64,000 nt of DNA from Tissierella praeacuta_A (lineage in GTDB: Bacteria; Bacillota; Clostridia; Tissierellales; Tissierellaceae), in assembly GCF_040396155.1 (NCBI RefSeq), contig NZ_JBEBOY010000012.1, forward strand, positions 1-64,000, given 5' to 3'. Of this stretch, positions 50,446 through 59,165 are shown piece by piece. The position numbers were made by a program, and so were the translations under genes. The notes under the pieces were generated by a model. That model searched no databases, was not told the DNA's origin, and saw nothing but the letters and a program-made list of their open reading frames with translations. Position 1 is the stretch's first letter, and the number at the start of each line of letters is the position of its first letter.

Positions 50446-51504
50446 TTAAAGCTTTTCTATTTCTTTTATCAGCTCATCAAGTAGATTTTCTTCTTTGACT
50501 TTCTTTATTATCTCACCTTTTCTAAATATAAGTCCTTCACCTTTCCCACCAGCTATTCCTATGTCTGCCTCCCTAGCTTCTCCAGGACCATTTACTGCAC
50601 AGCCCATTATTGCAACTTTTATATGTTTATCAATTCCTTCAAGTCTTCTTTCAGCTTCTTCTACTATGTCAATTAAATTAATATTCGTTCTTCCGCAAGT
50701 GGGACAGGATATTATTTCCAATCCTTCATTTAACAAATTAAGTGATTTAAGAATTTCTCTTCCTACTCTTACCTCCTCCACTGGATCTCCAGTTAATGAT
50801 ATTCTTATTGTATCGCCTATACCCATTGACAATAATGAACCTATCCCAACAGATGATTTTACCGTTCCTCTCCAAATTGGACCTGCTTCAGTAATGCCTA
50901 AATGCAATGGATAGTCTACAATATTAGACATCTTTTCATAGGCTTTAATAGTTAAAGGTACATTACTTGCTTTCAAAGAAATCTTAATATCATAAAAATC
51001 CATATCTTCTAATAATCTAATTTGCTCTAGAGCGCTATAAACCATAGAGTCTTCATTTACTCCATTATATTTCTCTAGAAATTCCTTTTTTAGCGAGCCA
51101 GCATTTACACCAACCCTAATAGAAATATTGTTTTCTTTACAAGCCTTCACCACTTCTCTAACTTTATCTAATGACCCAATATTACCTGGATTTAACCTTA
51201 GTCCATCAATTCCATATTTAATAGATTCTAAAGCTAATCTATAATCATATTGAATATCAGCAATTATTGGGATTCTAATTTTCTTTTTTATATCTTCTAT
51301 AGCTTTTGCGTCTTCTAAATTTGTAATTGCGGACCTAATAATATCACAGCCCGCATCTTCTAATTTTTGTATCTGACTAACTGTAGAAGCAACATCTTTA
51401 GTTAAAGTATTTGTCATAGATTGAACTGAAATAGGGTTGTCTCCTCCAATTAGTACACTACCAACTTTAATTACCTTAGTTTTTTTTCTAAACAATTTTA
51501 TCAC
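50446..51504 (-). CDS. ispG: (E)-4-hydroxy-3-methylbut-2-enyl-diphosphate synthase (IspG)
   Basis: 352-aa [4Fe-4S] enzyme of the MEP isoprenoid pathway. Cluster ligands are C267 and C270 (SCPTCGRT) and C302 with E309 (GCAVNGPGEA). The TIM barrel begins PISVQSMTNTLTKDVASTV. It sits 3 nt after rseP in the uppS-cdsA-rseP-ispG-polC series. dxr, usually found between cdsA and rseP in Firmicutes, is not present here. Confidence 0.96.
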   Translation of the reverse strand: MIKLFRKKTKVIKVGSVLIGGDNPISVQSMTNTLTKDVASTVSQIQKLEDAGCDIIRSAITNLEDAKAIEDIKKKIRIPIIADIQYDYRLALESIKYGIDGLRLNPGNIGSLDKVREVVKACKENNISIRVGVNAGSLKKEFLEKYNGVNEDSMVYSALEQIRLLEDMDFYDIKISLKASNVPLTIKAYEKMSNIVDYPLHLGITEAGPIWRGTVKSSVGIGSLLSMGIGDTIRISLTGDPVEEVRVGREILKSLNLLNEGLEIISCPTCGRTNINLIDIVEEAERRLEGIDKHIKVAIMGCAVNGPGEAREADIGIAGGKGEGLIFRKGEIIKKVKEENLLDELIKEIEKL

Positions 51505-51507
51505 CTA

Positions 51508-52515
51508 CTAAAAAATATTAAATTTAATTATATCTCTATAAGTAACAAACAACATTAGTGATATCAATAAAACAAAACCAACAAAGTGTATAAAACCTTC
51601 TTTTTCTGGATCTATAGGTTTACCTCTAACTAATTCTATTAGTAAAAAGACTATTCTACTTCCATCCAAAGCTGGAATAGGCAATAGATTGAAAAATCCT
51701 AAATTCACACTAATAAATCCTAAAATATATAACAAATTATATATTCCAAGCTTTGCCTGTACTCCTACTTCATGAATAACCCCTATTGGACCAGATAAAT
51801 GTTTGATTCCAACTTTTCCTTTAAAAAGCATGCCTATAAATTCAAACATTAATTTTAAAAACATAAAAGTATTTTCAAAACCGCCTTTTATAGCAGATGA
51901 TATTGATTTTTCAGATCTAGGAGCTATACCAATTATAGTTCTTCCTTCTTCATCAGCTATAGACTTTACCATTATTTTCTTAATTTGGCCATCTCTATTA
52001 ATCTCTATCTCCATTTCTTTATCTGGATTAGATTTATTTATGGAATCAACTGTAGTTTCCCAACTATTTATCTCTACTCCATTTATACTAATTATAATAT
52101 CACCTGATGCTAAGCCACTTTTCTCTGCTGGTGAACCAGGCACTGTATAATCTATAGTATTCGTCGGAACACCCGTTCCATAGGAAACAATAGATAATAT
52201 AACAATTGCTAGAACAAAATTCATAATTGCCCCAGCAGCTACAACTGCTATTCTTGATAGAGCAGAAACCTTATTAAAACTTCTTGGATCATTAGAATCC
52301 TCATCTTCTCCTTCCATTTTCACATATCCGCCAATTGGCAATGCCCTTAGAGTATATTCTGTTTCTCCTTTTTTCCTCTGAAATAATTTAGGTCCCATGC
52401 CTATGGAAAATTCGTTGACTTTGATACCTACCATTTTTGCCACAGAAAAATGACCAAATTCATGCACTAATATCACTACCAGAAAAACAAAAACTGCTGA
52501 TATTGCTGTTAACAT
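51508..52515 (-). CDS. rseP: Site-2 protease RseP/RasP
   Basis: 335-aa intramembrane zinc metalloprotease. H18-E-F-G-H22 lies in the first membrane helix. The second zinc site is the aspartate of NLLPIPALDGSRI in the third hydrophobic segment. One PDZ domain (about 115-190, VPGSPAEKSGLASGDIIISI) lies between. Substrates of relatives are anti-sigma factors and signal-peptide remnants. It is 18 nt downstream of cdsA. Confidence 0.94.
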   Translation of the reverse strand: MLTAISAVFVFLVVILVHEFGHFSVAKMVGIKVNEFSIGMGPKLFQRKKGETEYTLRALPIGGYVKMEGEDEDSNDPRSFNKVSALSRIAVVAAGAIMNFVLAIVILSIVSYGTGVPTNTIDYTVPGSPAEKSGLASGDIIISINGVEINSWETTVDSINKSNPDKEMEIEINRDGQIKKIMVKSIADEEGRTIIGIAPRSEKSISSAIKGGFENTFMFLKLMFEFIGMLFKGKVGIKHLSGPIGVIHEVGVQAKLGIYNLLYILGFISVNLGFFNLLPIPALDGSRIVFLLIELVRGKPIDPEKEGFIHFVGFVLLISLMLFVTYRDIIKFNIF

Positions 52516-52533
52516 TTAAACACCACCTATATA

Positions 52534-53310
52534 TTAAATTAAAAAGATACTAATATAGTAGTATATTACTGGAGCAGTAAAAATTATACTATCAAATCTA
52601 TCTAATACACCACCATGTCCTGGCATTATAAAACCATAATCCTTTATTCCACAGACTCTCTTTATTTTTGAAGCTACCAAATCTCCTAATTGAGCTATTA
52701 TAGAACAAACTATAGAAAGTAAAATAATTTTCCATATTGGCTCCAAATTAAAATATAGGGAATATATAATTAATAGAATAGCAGTACCAAATATTCCTCC
52801 AATAGAGCCTTCTATTGTTTTTTTAGGACTAATCTTAGGACATAACTTTCTTTTTCCAAATAAATTACCTGCCACATATGCAAATGTATCAGTACCAAAT
52901 GCTATAATAAAAACTAACCATATATACTTAGTTTTATCTAAATATGCAATGTGAAAAAGTAAAAATGGAATATATATTATTCCCAAAATGGTCATTGAGA
53001 CATCTTCTATCCTTATATTTTTATTAACTACAAATAATATAAGTAAAGTAATAATAAGTATACTAAAAAGAAGACCTAAATAATTATTTTGAAAAATTGT
53101 ATTTATAAACAAAGCCGTTACTCCTAAATAACCTATAATATAAATAGGTCTAATCTTGATTTTTTCAATTGCTTGATAAAATTCTCTAAGACCAATAATG
53201 GAAACTATATAAATAGCAAAAGACAATAAATGTCCCCCTTTTGATACAATAAAAATTAACAGGACTAAGCCAATTAGACCACTAAATAATCTCTTGCCTA
53301 AATCTTTCAC
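52534..53310 (-). CDS. cdsA: Phosphatidate cytidylyltransferase
   Basis: 258-aa polytopic membrane enzyme that makes CDP-diacylglycerol, the precursor used by PgsA encoded elsewhere in the window. The signature SKIKRVCGIKDYGFIMPGHG followed by GVLDRFDS is complete near residues 210-240. About seven hydrophobic helices precede it. The GTG start at 53310 directly abuts the uppS stop, so the genes are coupled. Confidence 0.94.
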   Translation of the reverse strand: MKDLGKRLFSGLIGLVLLIFIVSKGGHLLSFAIYIVSIIGLREFYQAIEKIKIRPIYIIGYLGVTALFINTIFQNNYLGLLFSILIITLLILFVVNKNIRIEDVSMTILGIIYIPFLLFHIAYLDKTKYIWLVFIIAFGTDTFAYVAGNLFGKRKLCPKISPKKTIEGSIGGIFGTAILLIIYSLYFNLEPIWKIILLSIVCSIIAQLGDLVASKIKRVCGIKDYGFIMPGHGGVLDRFDSIIFTAPVIYYYISIFLI

Positions 53311-54060
53311 TTATATTCCTCCAAATCTTCTATTTCTTTTTTGATAATCAATAATAGATAATAATAAATGCTTTTCTGTGAAATCTGGCCATAATATATC
53401 TGAAAAATAAAATTCTGAATAAGCAATTTGATATAGCATGAAATTACTAAGTCTAAGCTCCCCACTTGGTCTAATGAGCAAATCAGGATCAGGCTGACCT
53501 TTAGTATAGAGATAATTAGAAAAATTAACTTCATTTAAATCGTCTATATTAATTTTACCCATTTCTATATCAATTAAAAGATTTTTAATACCAAATATTA
53601 TTTCATTTCTTCCTCCATAATTTAATCCAATATTTAATATCATTCCAGTATTTTTAGATGTCTTCTCTATTGTCCTTATTACTTCATCTTTTGCAAACTT
53701 GGGTAATTTTTCAATATCTCCCATAATCCGTACTTTAACATTATTTCTATGTAATTTATCCAATTCTCGTCTTATATATTGAACTAAAATTTTCATTAAT
53801 CCTTGAACTTCGTCTACAGGTCTTTTCCAATTTTCTGTAGAAAAAGCATAGAGGGATAAATGTTTTATTCCCAAATTTGATGCAGCTCCAACAATCTCAA
53901 TTACTCTTTCCATTCCTTCTTGATGACCAAAATTTCTTGGTAAAAATCTTTTCTTAGCCCATCTTCCATTTCCATCCATTATAATTGCTATATGTTTGGG
54001 AAGATTTGTTATATCAATTTGTTTTTTTATCTCTTCTATGCTTTGGTTAATATCTACCAT
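53311..54060 (-). CDS. uppS: Isoprenyl transferase (undecaprenyl diphosphate synthase)
   Basis: Cis-prenyltransferase making the C55 lipid carrier for cell-wall synthesis. From ATG 54060 (249 aa; GTG 54069 and ATG 54066 overlap or abut GAGGTG) the catalytic aspartate is D29 in AIIMDGNGRWAKKR. GHQEGMERV, YAFSTENWKRP and the C-terminal SGELRLSNFMLYQIAYSE with DILWPDF are diagnostic. It starts after the frr terminator and is coupled to cdsA. Confidence 0.96.
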   Translation of the reverse strand: MVDINQSIEEIKKQIDITNLPKHIAIIMDGNGRWAKKRFLPRNFGHQEGMERVIEIVGAASNLGIKHLSLYAFSTENWKRPVDEVQGLMKILVQYIRRELDKLHRNNVKVRIMGDIEKLPKFAKDEVIRTIEKTSKNTGMILNIGLNYGGRNEIIFGIKNLLIDIEMGKINIDDLNEVNFSNYLYTKGQPDPDLLIRPSGELRLSNFMLYQIAYSEFYFSDILWPDFTEKHLLLSIIDYQKRNRRFGGI

Positions 54061-54078
54061 ATACATCACCTCATCACT

Positions 54079-54109
54079 AAAAACCCCTTCCTATTAAGAA
54101 GGGGTTTTT
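54079..54109 (-). terminator. Terminator of frr
   Basis: A perfect 12-bp stem AAAAACCCCTTC / GAAGGGGTTTTT (54079-54090 with 54098-54109) with a T5 tail lies directly after frr. Read-through or a separate promoter must serve uppS. Confidence 0.85.
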
Positions 54110-54667
54110 CTATATTTCCATTAATTCATCTTCTTTTTTCTTTGTAACAAGATCTAATTCTTCAATAAATTTATCCGTTATTTTTTGTATTTCTGCCTCA
54201 GCTGATTTCTTATCATCTTCACTAATTTCTTTACTTTTTTCCATCTTTTTTAATTGTTCATTTAGATCTCGTCTTATGTTTCTAATTGCAATCTTAGCAT
54301 TTTCTCCATTTTTCTTAACTAATTTTGTTAACTCTTTTCTTCTCTCCTCAGTTAATGCAGGAATAAGCAATCTTATTACTTTACCATCATTTGAAGGATT
54401 TATGCCTAGATCAGATTTTAATATTTCTTTTTCAATTGCAGGAATCAACTTCGCATCCCAAGGTTGAATAACTAATAATCTTGGTTCTGGCGATGAAATG
54501 CTTCCCACTTGTTTTAATGGTGTTATTTGTCCGTAATAGTCTACTGTAATTTTGTCAAGTAATGTAGGATTTGCTCTGCCTGCTCTAATGCTTTGCAGTT
54601 CTTCCTTGTAAACCGAAATGGTTTTACTCATCTTTTCTTCTGCTTCCTTGTAAAGTCCAGTATACAT
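54110..54667 (-). CDS. frr: Ribosome recycling factor
   Basis: 185-aa factor that splits post-termination ribosomes with EF-G, of standard length. Conserved sequence includes LQSIRAGRANPTLLDKITVDYYG and SDLGINPSNDGKVIRLLIP, then LTEERRKEL and RNIRRDLNEQLKK. It starts 2 nt after pyrH and ends in a strong terminator. Confidence 0.97.
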   Translation of the reverse strand: MYTGLYKEAEEKMSKTISVYKEELQSIRAGRANPTLLDKITVDYYGQITPLKQVGSISSPEPRLLVIQPWDAKLIPAIEKEILKSDLGINPSNDGKVIRLLIPALTEERRKELTKLVKKNGENAKIAIRNIRRDLNEQLKKMEKSKEISEDDKKSAEAEIQKITDKFIEELDLVTKKKEDELMEI

Positions 54668-54669
54668 AA

Positions 54670-55383
54670 TTAATCCTCCTTTACATGTGTTCCAATTTTT
54701 CCACCCAAAACAACATTAATAATATTATTGGGTTCATCAATTCCAAATACAATTAGGGGAATCTTATTATCCATACATAATGAAGTTGCTGTTGAGTCCA
54801 TTATTCCAAGTCCTAAGTTTAGTATATCTATATATTTTAATACCTCAAATTTCTTTGCATTTTCATTTAGATTTGGATCAGAATCATATACTCCATCTAC
54901 ACCCTTTTTAGCTAATAAGATTACTTCTGCTTCTACTTCAGCAGCTCTTAAGGCAGCTGTAGTATCTGTTGAAAAATAAGGATTACCTGTACCTGCAGCA
55001 AATATAACCACTCTACCCTTTTCCAAATGTCTAACAGCTCTTCTTCTAATATATGGTTCAGCTATTTGCCTCATTTCTATTGCTGTCTGTACTCTAGTAT
55101 CTACTCCCAATTGTTCAAGAGCATCCTGTAATGCTAATGCATTCATAGTTGTTCCAAGCATTCCTATATAATCAGATGTAGTCCTATCCATTTCTTTAGT
55201 TGATCTGCCACGCCAAAAGTTTCCACCACCTACTACGATAGATACTTGTACGCCCAAATTGTGTAATTCTTTAACTTCGGCAGATATTTGATTAATTGTA
55301 TCTATATCAATTCCAGCACCCTTAGAACCTGATAAGGCTTCACCACTTATCTTTAAGACTACTCTCTTAAATATCGGGTCCAT
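54670..55383 (-). CDS. pyrH: Uridylate kinase
   Basis: 237-aa UMP kinase of the amino-acid-kinase fold. VVLKISGEALSG (phosphate binding), VVGGGNFWRG, DYIGMLGTTMNALALQD and the C-terminal DSTATSLCMDNKIPLIVF are family marks. It lies in the invariant rpsB-tsf-pyrH-frr order. Confidence 0.97.
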   Translation of the reverse strand: MDPIFKRVVLKISGEALSGSKGAGIDIDTINQISAEVKELHNLGVQVSIVVGGGNFWRGRSTKEMDRTTSDYIGMLGTTMNALALQDALEQLGVDTRVQTAIEMRQIAEPYIRRRAVRHLEKGRVVIFAAGTGNPYFSTDTTAALRAAEVEAEVILLAKKGVDGVYDSDPNLNENAKKFEVLKYIDILNLGLGIMDSTATSLCMDNKIPLIVFGIDEPNNIINVVLGGKIGTHVKED

Positions 55384-55417
55384 TCAATTCACTCCTAATA
55401 TTAAGTATAGTGTTATT

Positions 55418-55448
55418 TAAATGGAGAACAATATTTGTTCTCCATTTA
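55418..55448 (-). terminator. Hairpin after tsf
   Basis: A perfect 14-bp stem TAAATGGAGAACAA / TTGTTCTCCATTTA (55418-55431 with 55435-55448) lies directly past the tsf stop. It lacks a clear T-run, so termination is probably partial and pyrH is still reached. Confidence 0.6.
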
Positions 55449-55449
55449 A

Positions 55450-56097
55450 TTACATATTAATTTGCTTTGCAACCTCATCAGCAAAGTTTTCTTCTCTCTT
55501 TTCGATTCCTTCCCCAACTTCAAATCTTGAAAATCTTCTAATCTTTATGTTTTCTCCAATTTTAGAAATTTTCTCATTTAATAAGTCTTTAATCTTAACA
55601 TCTGAATCCTTTATGAAGTTTTGATCTAATAAACATATTTGTTCGAAGAATTTTTCTAATCTTCCTTCAACCATTTTAGCAGCTACATGTTCTGGTTTAC
55701 CTTCATTAACAGCTTGTTGAGTAAGTACTTCTTTTTCTCTAGCTATTTCTTCTTCTGGTACTTCTTCTCTTGAAATATATTTAGGATTTGAAGCAGCTAT
55801 TTGCATAGCTACATCTTTAACAAATTGTTTAAATTCATCAGTTTTAGACACAAAGTCAGTTTCAGAGTTAACTTCTACTAAAACACCAATTCTACCACCA
55901 TGTATATATGCTTCTACTAAACCCTCAGCTGCTACTCTGCCTGATTTCTTTGCAGCTTTAGATAATCCTTTTTCTCTTAATAAGTCAATAGCTTTTTCTA
56001 TATCTCCATTTGTTTCTACCAAAGCATTTTTACAATCCATCATTCCAGCGCCTGTTCTCTCTCTTAACTCTTTTACAGTTGAAGCACTAATATTCAT
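55450..56097 (-). CDS. tsf: Elongation factor Ts
   Basis: 215-aa nucleotide exchange factor for EF-Tu. The N-terminal UBA-like domain has VKELRERTGAGMMDCKNAL. The core begins VAAEGLVEAYIHGGRIGVLV and includes the NSETDFVS motif. The single-subdomain short form (about 215 aa rather than 280-290) is common in Clostridia. It lies after rpsB with a hairpin between. Confidence 0.96.
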   Translation of the reverse strand: MNISASTVKELRERTGAGMMDCKNALVETNGDIEKAIDLLREKGLSKAAKKSGRVAAEGLVEAYIHGGRIGVLVEVNSETDFVSKTDEFKQFVKDVAMQIAASNPKYISREEVPEEEIAREKEVLTQQAVNEGKPEHVAAKMVEGRLEKFFEQICLLDQNFIKDSDVKIKDLLNEKISKIGENIKIRRFSRFEVGEGIEKREENFADEVAKQINM

Positions 56098-56116
56098 TCT
56101 ATCCCTCCTATATTGT

Positions 56117-56161
56117 TAAAAATGGTAAGAGCATAAGGGAACAACCCTTTTAACCCTTACC
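56117..56161 (-). terminator. Attenuator-like hairpin between rpsB and tsf
   Basis: Outer GGTAAG/CTTACC (56124-56129 with 56156-56161) and inner AAGGG/CCCTT stems are followed on the minus strand by ATTTTTAA. It lies 7 nt past the rpsB stop and may set the S2 to EF-Ts ratio. Confidence 0.55.
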
Positions 56162-56168
56162 CTTTTAT

Positions 56169-56876
56169 TTACTCTTCTGTATCTTCTATTTGCTCTCCTT
56201 GTTTTCCTTCTAAAACTGCATTAGCCATAGTTTCAGTTAATAATTTAACTGCTCTTATTGCATCATCATTACCAGGAATAATATAATCAACCTCATCAGG
56301 GTCACAGTTAGTATCCACTATAGCAACAACAGGAATTCCAAGTATTTGAGCTTCTTTTACTGCTATTCTTTCTTTTCTTGGGTCTACAACAAATAGAACA
56401 TCTGGTATTCTATTCATATTTTTAATTCCGCCTAGGAACTTTTCTAGTCTTTCTGCTTCATGTCTTAATTTGATAACTTCTTTCTTAGGTAATAAATCAA
56501 AGATACCATCTTCTTCCATCTTAGCTAGTTCATGAAGTCTATCAACTCTATTTCTAATAGTCTTATAGTTAGTTAACATACCACCAAGCCATCTTTGATT
56601 TACAAAATGCATATTACATCTTTTAGCTTCGCTTTCAATAGCTTCTTGAGCTTGTTTCTTTGTACCTACAAACAAAATCTCGCCACCATCCGCAATAGCA
56701 TCCTTTATGAAATCATAAGCTTCTTCTACCTTCTTAACTGTTTTTTGTAAGTCAATAATGTAGATACCGTTTCTTTCGGTAAAAATATATTGTGCCATTT
56801 TTGGATTCCATCTTCTAGTTTGATGTCCAAAATGAACTCCGGCTTCCAATAAGCCTTTCATTGTAATTACTGACAT
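56169..56876 (-). CDS. rpsB: 30S ribosomal protein S2
   Basis: 235 aa from ATG 56876, which follows GGAGGTGG at normal spacing; an upstream in-frame ATG at 56918 lies within the structured leader and is rejected. Conserved sequence: LLEAGVHFGHQTRRWNPKM, FVNQRWLGGMLTNYKTI, PDVLFVVDPRKE and VDTNCDPDEVDYIIPGNDDA. It opens the rpsB-tsf-pyrH-frr series. Confidence 0.97.
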   Translation of the reverse strand: MSVITMKGLLEAGVHFGHQTRRWNPKMAQYIFTERNGIYIIDLQKTVKKVEEAYDFIKDAIADGGEILFVGTKKQAQEAIESEAKRCNMHFVNQRWLGGMLTNYKTIRNRVDRLHELAKMEEDGIFDLLPKKEVIKLRHEAERLEKFLGGIKNMNRIPDVLFVVDPRKERIAVKEAQILGIPVVAIVDTNCDPDEVDYIIPGNDDAIRAVKLLTETMANAVLEGKQGEQIEDTEE

Positions 56877-56914
56877 ATTGCCACCTCCAAGTTTTTTTCC
56901 TCCATTTCCTTCAT

Positions 56915-56949
56915 ACATTAAAGGAACCCGTAGGCACCGCCTTTAATGT
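56915..56949 (-). promoter_or_regulatory. Structured leader of rpsB (putative autoregulatory RNA)
   Basis: A perfect 10-bp stem ACATTAAAGG / CCTTTAATGT (56915-56924 with 56940-56949) encloses a GC-rich 15-nt loop that can partly pair inside. It ends about 40 nt before the rpsB start. Firmicute rpsB genes carry S2-responsive leaders. This assignment is by position and structure only. Confidence 0.5.
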
Positions 56950-57020
56950 CTAGAAATGTGTGTAATCACTATAGTAGTATAACATACGATTAATTTTAAA
57001 GCAATCATTTTTATACAAAT

Positions 57021-57440
57021 TTACCTATTTTTTATTCCATGCATCTTCAATATAATCTCTATTTCTCTAATACCTTTATTCAACTTTCTAGCAATTTCTT
57101 CCTGTGTTAGTCCGAGATTCGCTAATTCTAAAATCTTATTATGAAGTAAATTTATATTAGAGCTATTTAAATTGTCATTATTTATAGATTCATCTATATT
57201 ATATAATTGCTTCTCATTCTTTTTTTTATTTTCAATATTTATTATTTCTAATTTAGAATTAATTATCTCGTCAACTTCCTCAGCTCTTTTTTTAGTGAGG
57301 TTATAGTATTCTTTTACTCTCTTTTCTATTAAGTTTAAATCATTAACTACAATTTTGTTATTAATTAAATCTTTTCTTATTGTATAAATCGAACAGATAA
57401 TTAGAATTGTTCCAACTACACTTAAAATGATAGGTATCAT
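57021..57440 (-). CDS. DUF6115-like membrane protein with C-terminal HTH
   Basis: 139-aa protein. An N-terminal membrane helix (about 2-20, IPIILSVVGTILIICSIYTI) is followed by a charged coiled-coil region (about 30-95). A C-terminal helix-turn-helix-like segment reads LGLTQEEIARKLNKGIREIE. This arrangement matches the DUF6115 proteins found beside chemotaxis/sigma-D genes in Clostridia. Function is unknown. It is the last gene of the chemotaxis block before the rpsB leader. Confidence 0.7.
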   Translation of the reverse strand: MIPIILSVVGTILIICSIYTIRKDLINNKIVVNDLNLIEKRVKEYYNLTKKRAEEVDEIINSKLEIINIENKKKNEKQLYNIDESINNDNLNSSNINLLHNKILELANLGLTQEEIARKLNKGIREIEIILKMHGIKNR

Positions 57441-57452
57441 CGCACACCTCTA

Positions 57453-57764
57453 TTATATTCGTATATCAACATTCTTTCCTATATCTTTGGGTTTTATTTC
57501 TTCATTAGAAGGTTTTTCTGATTTTTTACGTTTTTTATCCTGTGAATTGCCATGTTTTTTTGAACTATTATTATCACAAATTCTAGACTTATTACTTTTT
57601 TCTGTGTCTAGAACTCTCTTTTTATTTTTATTTACGATTTTCTCTTGCTGAATGAATCCACTTTCTACAATATTTCTATTTTTAATATTTTCTATATATT
57701 TCGCACTTGACATCTCTTGGGTTTTCGGAAGCATAACATTGTAATCAATAGGCTTAATAGACAT
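57453..57764 (-). CDS. Hypothetical protein of the motility gene block
   Basis: 103-aa hydrophilic, Lys/Asn/Ser-rich protein. Only the N-terminus (MSIKPIDYNVMLPKTQEMS) resembles a short conserved motif seen in uncharacterised proteins beside fapA in Clostridia. The remainder is low-complexity and probably disordered, with basic runs. No membrane helix or signal peptide is seen. It lies 12 nt after fapA and 12 nt before the DUF6115-like gene, so it belongs to the same transcript. Function is unknown. Confidence 0.6.
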   Translation of the reverse strand: MSIKPIDYNVMLPKTQEMSSAKYIENIKNRNIVESGFIQQEKIVNKNKKRVLDTEKSNKSRICDNNSSKKHGNSQDKKRKKSEKPSNEEIKPKDIGKNVDIRI

Positions 57765-57775
57765 ACAATCACCTC

Positions 57776-59155
57776 TTAATATGGACCAACTTTTATATCC
57801 CCATCTTCTCTATAAAATGTACATCTCTTCATTTCGTCTCTTATATACATAATACTATTCCCAATAATGATTTTAACTCCTGGATAAATAGTATCTGCAA
57901 CTTTTATTTGACCCCTAGATAAAATATTCATTTGGCTTTTTAATTCATCTAATTCTCTTCCCATTTTACTAACTTCTAGACTTAATGATAGTTGTGCTTT
58001 ACTAAGTTCATCATATAGTTCTTCTTTTCTAGCATCAAGCTTATTTGACCTTTTCAGCACTTCCAACACTTTAAGAGATTGATTTATTTTTTCAAGATTC
58101 TCTTTAGAAGTCTTAAATTTTTCATCTATTTCATCATATTTCTGTTTATTATGGGTATCAAGGCCTACCTCCAATACTGTAGTTGTTGCCATTGTAGAGC
58201 CAATTATTCTAGCTCTAATTTCATACTTAGCTCTACAAACTCCTCCAACTATAAGTCCCTTTTTACCGAGAACAAGTATATTTGCCCTAGAAGCAACTTC
58301 ACTATGCATAATAGCCTCTGCAGTTATGTTAGCCCCTACGTCTACGACGGAATTTTCAATAAATTTAGTAGATAAGTTCCCCTTAGTATTAATAGTTAAT
58401 CTATTATACCCCTGGATTCCTTGTCGAATTAAAATATCTCCATCTGATTGAATTAATCCACCTTCTAATGCACCTTTTACTTCCACAGCGCCTCCAGTTG
58501 TTAAAGTAAATCCATTTAAAATATCCTTATTTACAATTACATTTCCTTCAAATTTAATATTTCCAGTACTATTATCAATATTTTCTACAACTAATAATTC
58601 TGAAACACTAATCTTACCATTTTTAAACTCAATTAATCCATTAATTTCTGACTGTAAAAACATTTCATCTGAAGAAATCTTCACATTCTTTCCATATTTA
58701 AATTTAGGTGTTCTACCTTTAACATATGGTATTATATCTCCATTGACCTTTATTCCTTCTTCTCCTTCAGTTGGAAGTATTAACTCAGCTAAAATATCAT
58801 CTTCATTAGTAGTGTTAATAGAATCTAATTCTCTATAATCCACAGTGCCATCATCGTTTAATTTAGGTAGTAATGGTTTTTCCATTTCGAAATGATATTT
58901 AATACTCCCATCCTTACCAGGCACTGACAGTTCTCCTTCAGCAATACAAAATTTTTCACCTATGGCTCTATTATTTAAGATATTTATTAACAATTTTTCA
59001 TTTAACCCATATTTAATATATTCTTTTATCTCACTTAATATATTTTCTATATTTAATTCAGACTTATTTTCACCCTCATCTTCCAATAGAGTAATATATC
59101 CATATAGTCCATCTTTGCTGACTTCTAGTATTATGTCATTACCTATATTATACAT
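57776..59155 (-). CDS. FapA family protein (DUF342, flagellar assembly protein A)
   Basis: 459-aa protein with the FapA/DUF342 beta-helix (about 105-330, including ILPTEGEEGIKVNGDIIPYV and the repeated GNIKFEGNVIV, GGAVEVKGALEGG). A coiled coil (about 335-410) and a small C-terminal beta domain follow. Members are involved in polar flagellum assembly or cell-envelope polymers; the precise role is unsettled. It lies directly downstream of the motility sigma factor. Confidence 0.85.
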   Translation of the reverse strand: MYNIGNDIILEVSKDGLYGYITLLEDEGENKSELNIENILSEIKEYIKYGLNEKLLINILNNRAIGEKFCIAEGELSVPGKDGSIKYHFEMEKPLLPKLNDDGTVDYRELDSINTTNEDDILAELILPTEGEEGIKVNGDIIPYVKGRTPKFKYGKNVKISSDEMFLQSEINGLIEFKNGKISVSELLVVENIDNSTGNIKFEGNVIVNKDILNGFTLTTGGAVEVKGALEGGLIQSDGDILIRQGIQGYNRLTINTKGNLSTKFIENSVVDVGANITAEAIMHSEVASRANILVLGKKGLIVGGVCRAKYEIRARIIGSTMATTTVLEVGLDTHNKQKYDEIDEKFKTSKENLEKINQSLKVLEVLKRSNKLDARKEELYDELSKAQLSLSLEVSKMGRELDELKSQMNILSRGQIKVADTIYPGVKIIIGNSIMYIRDEMKRCTFYREDGDIKVGPY

Positions 59156-59165
59156 ATTGCACCTC

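Noticed and set aside
53307..53534. A minus-strand frame overlapping uppS and cdsA
   Set aside because: It lies wholly inside the 3' end of uppS in another frame, with no ribosome site or family resemblance.
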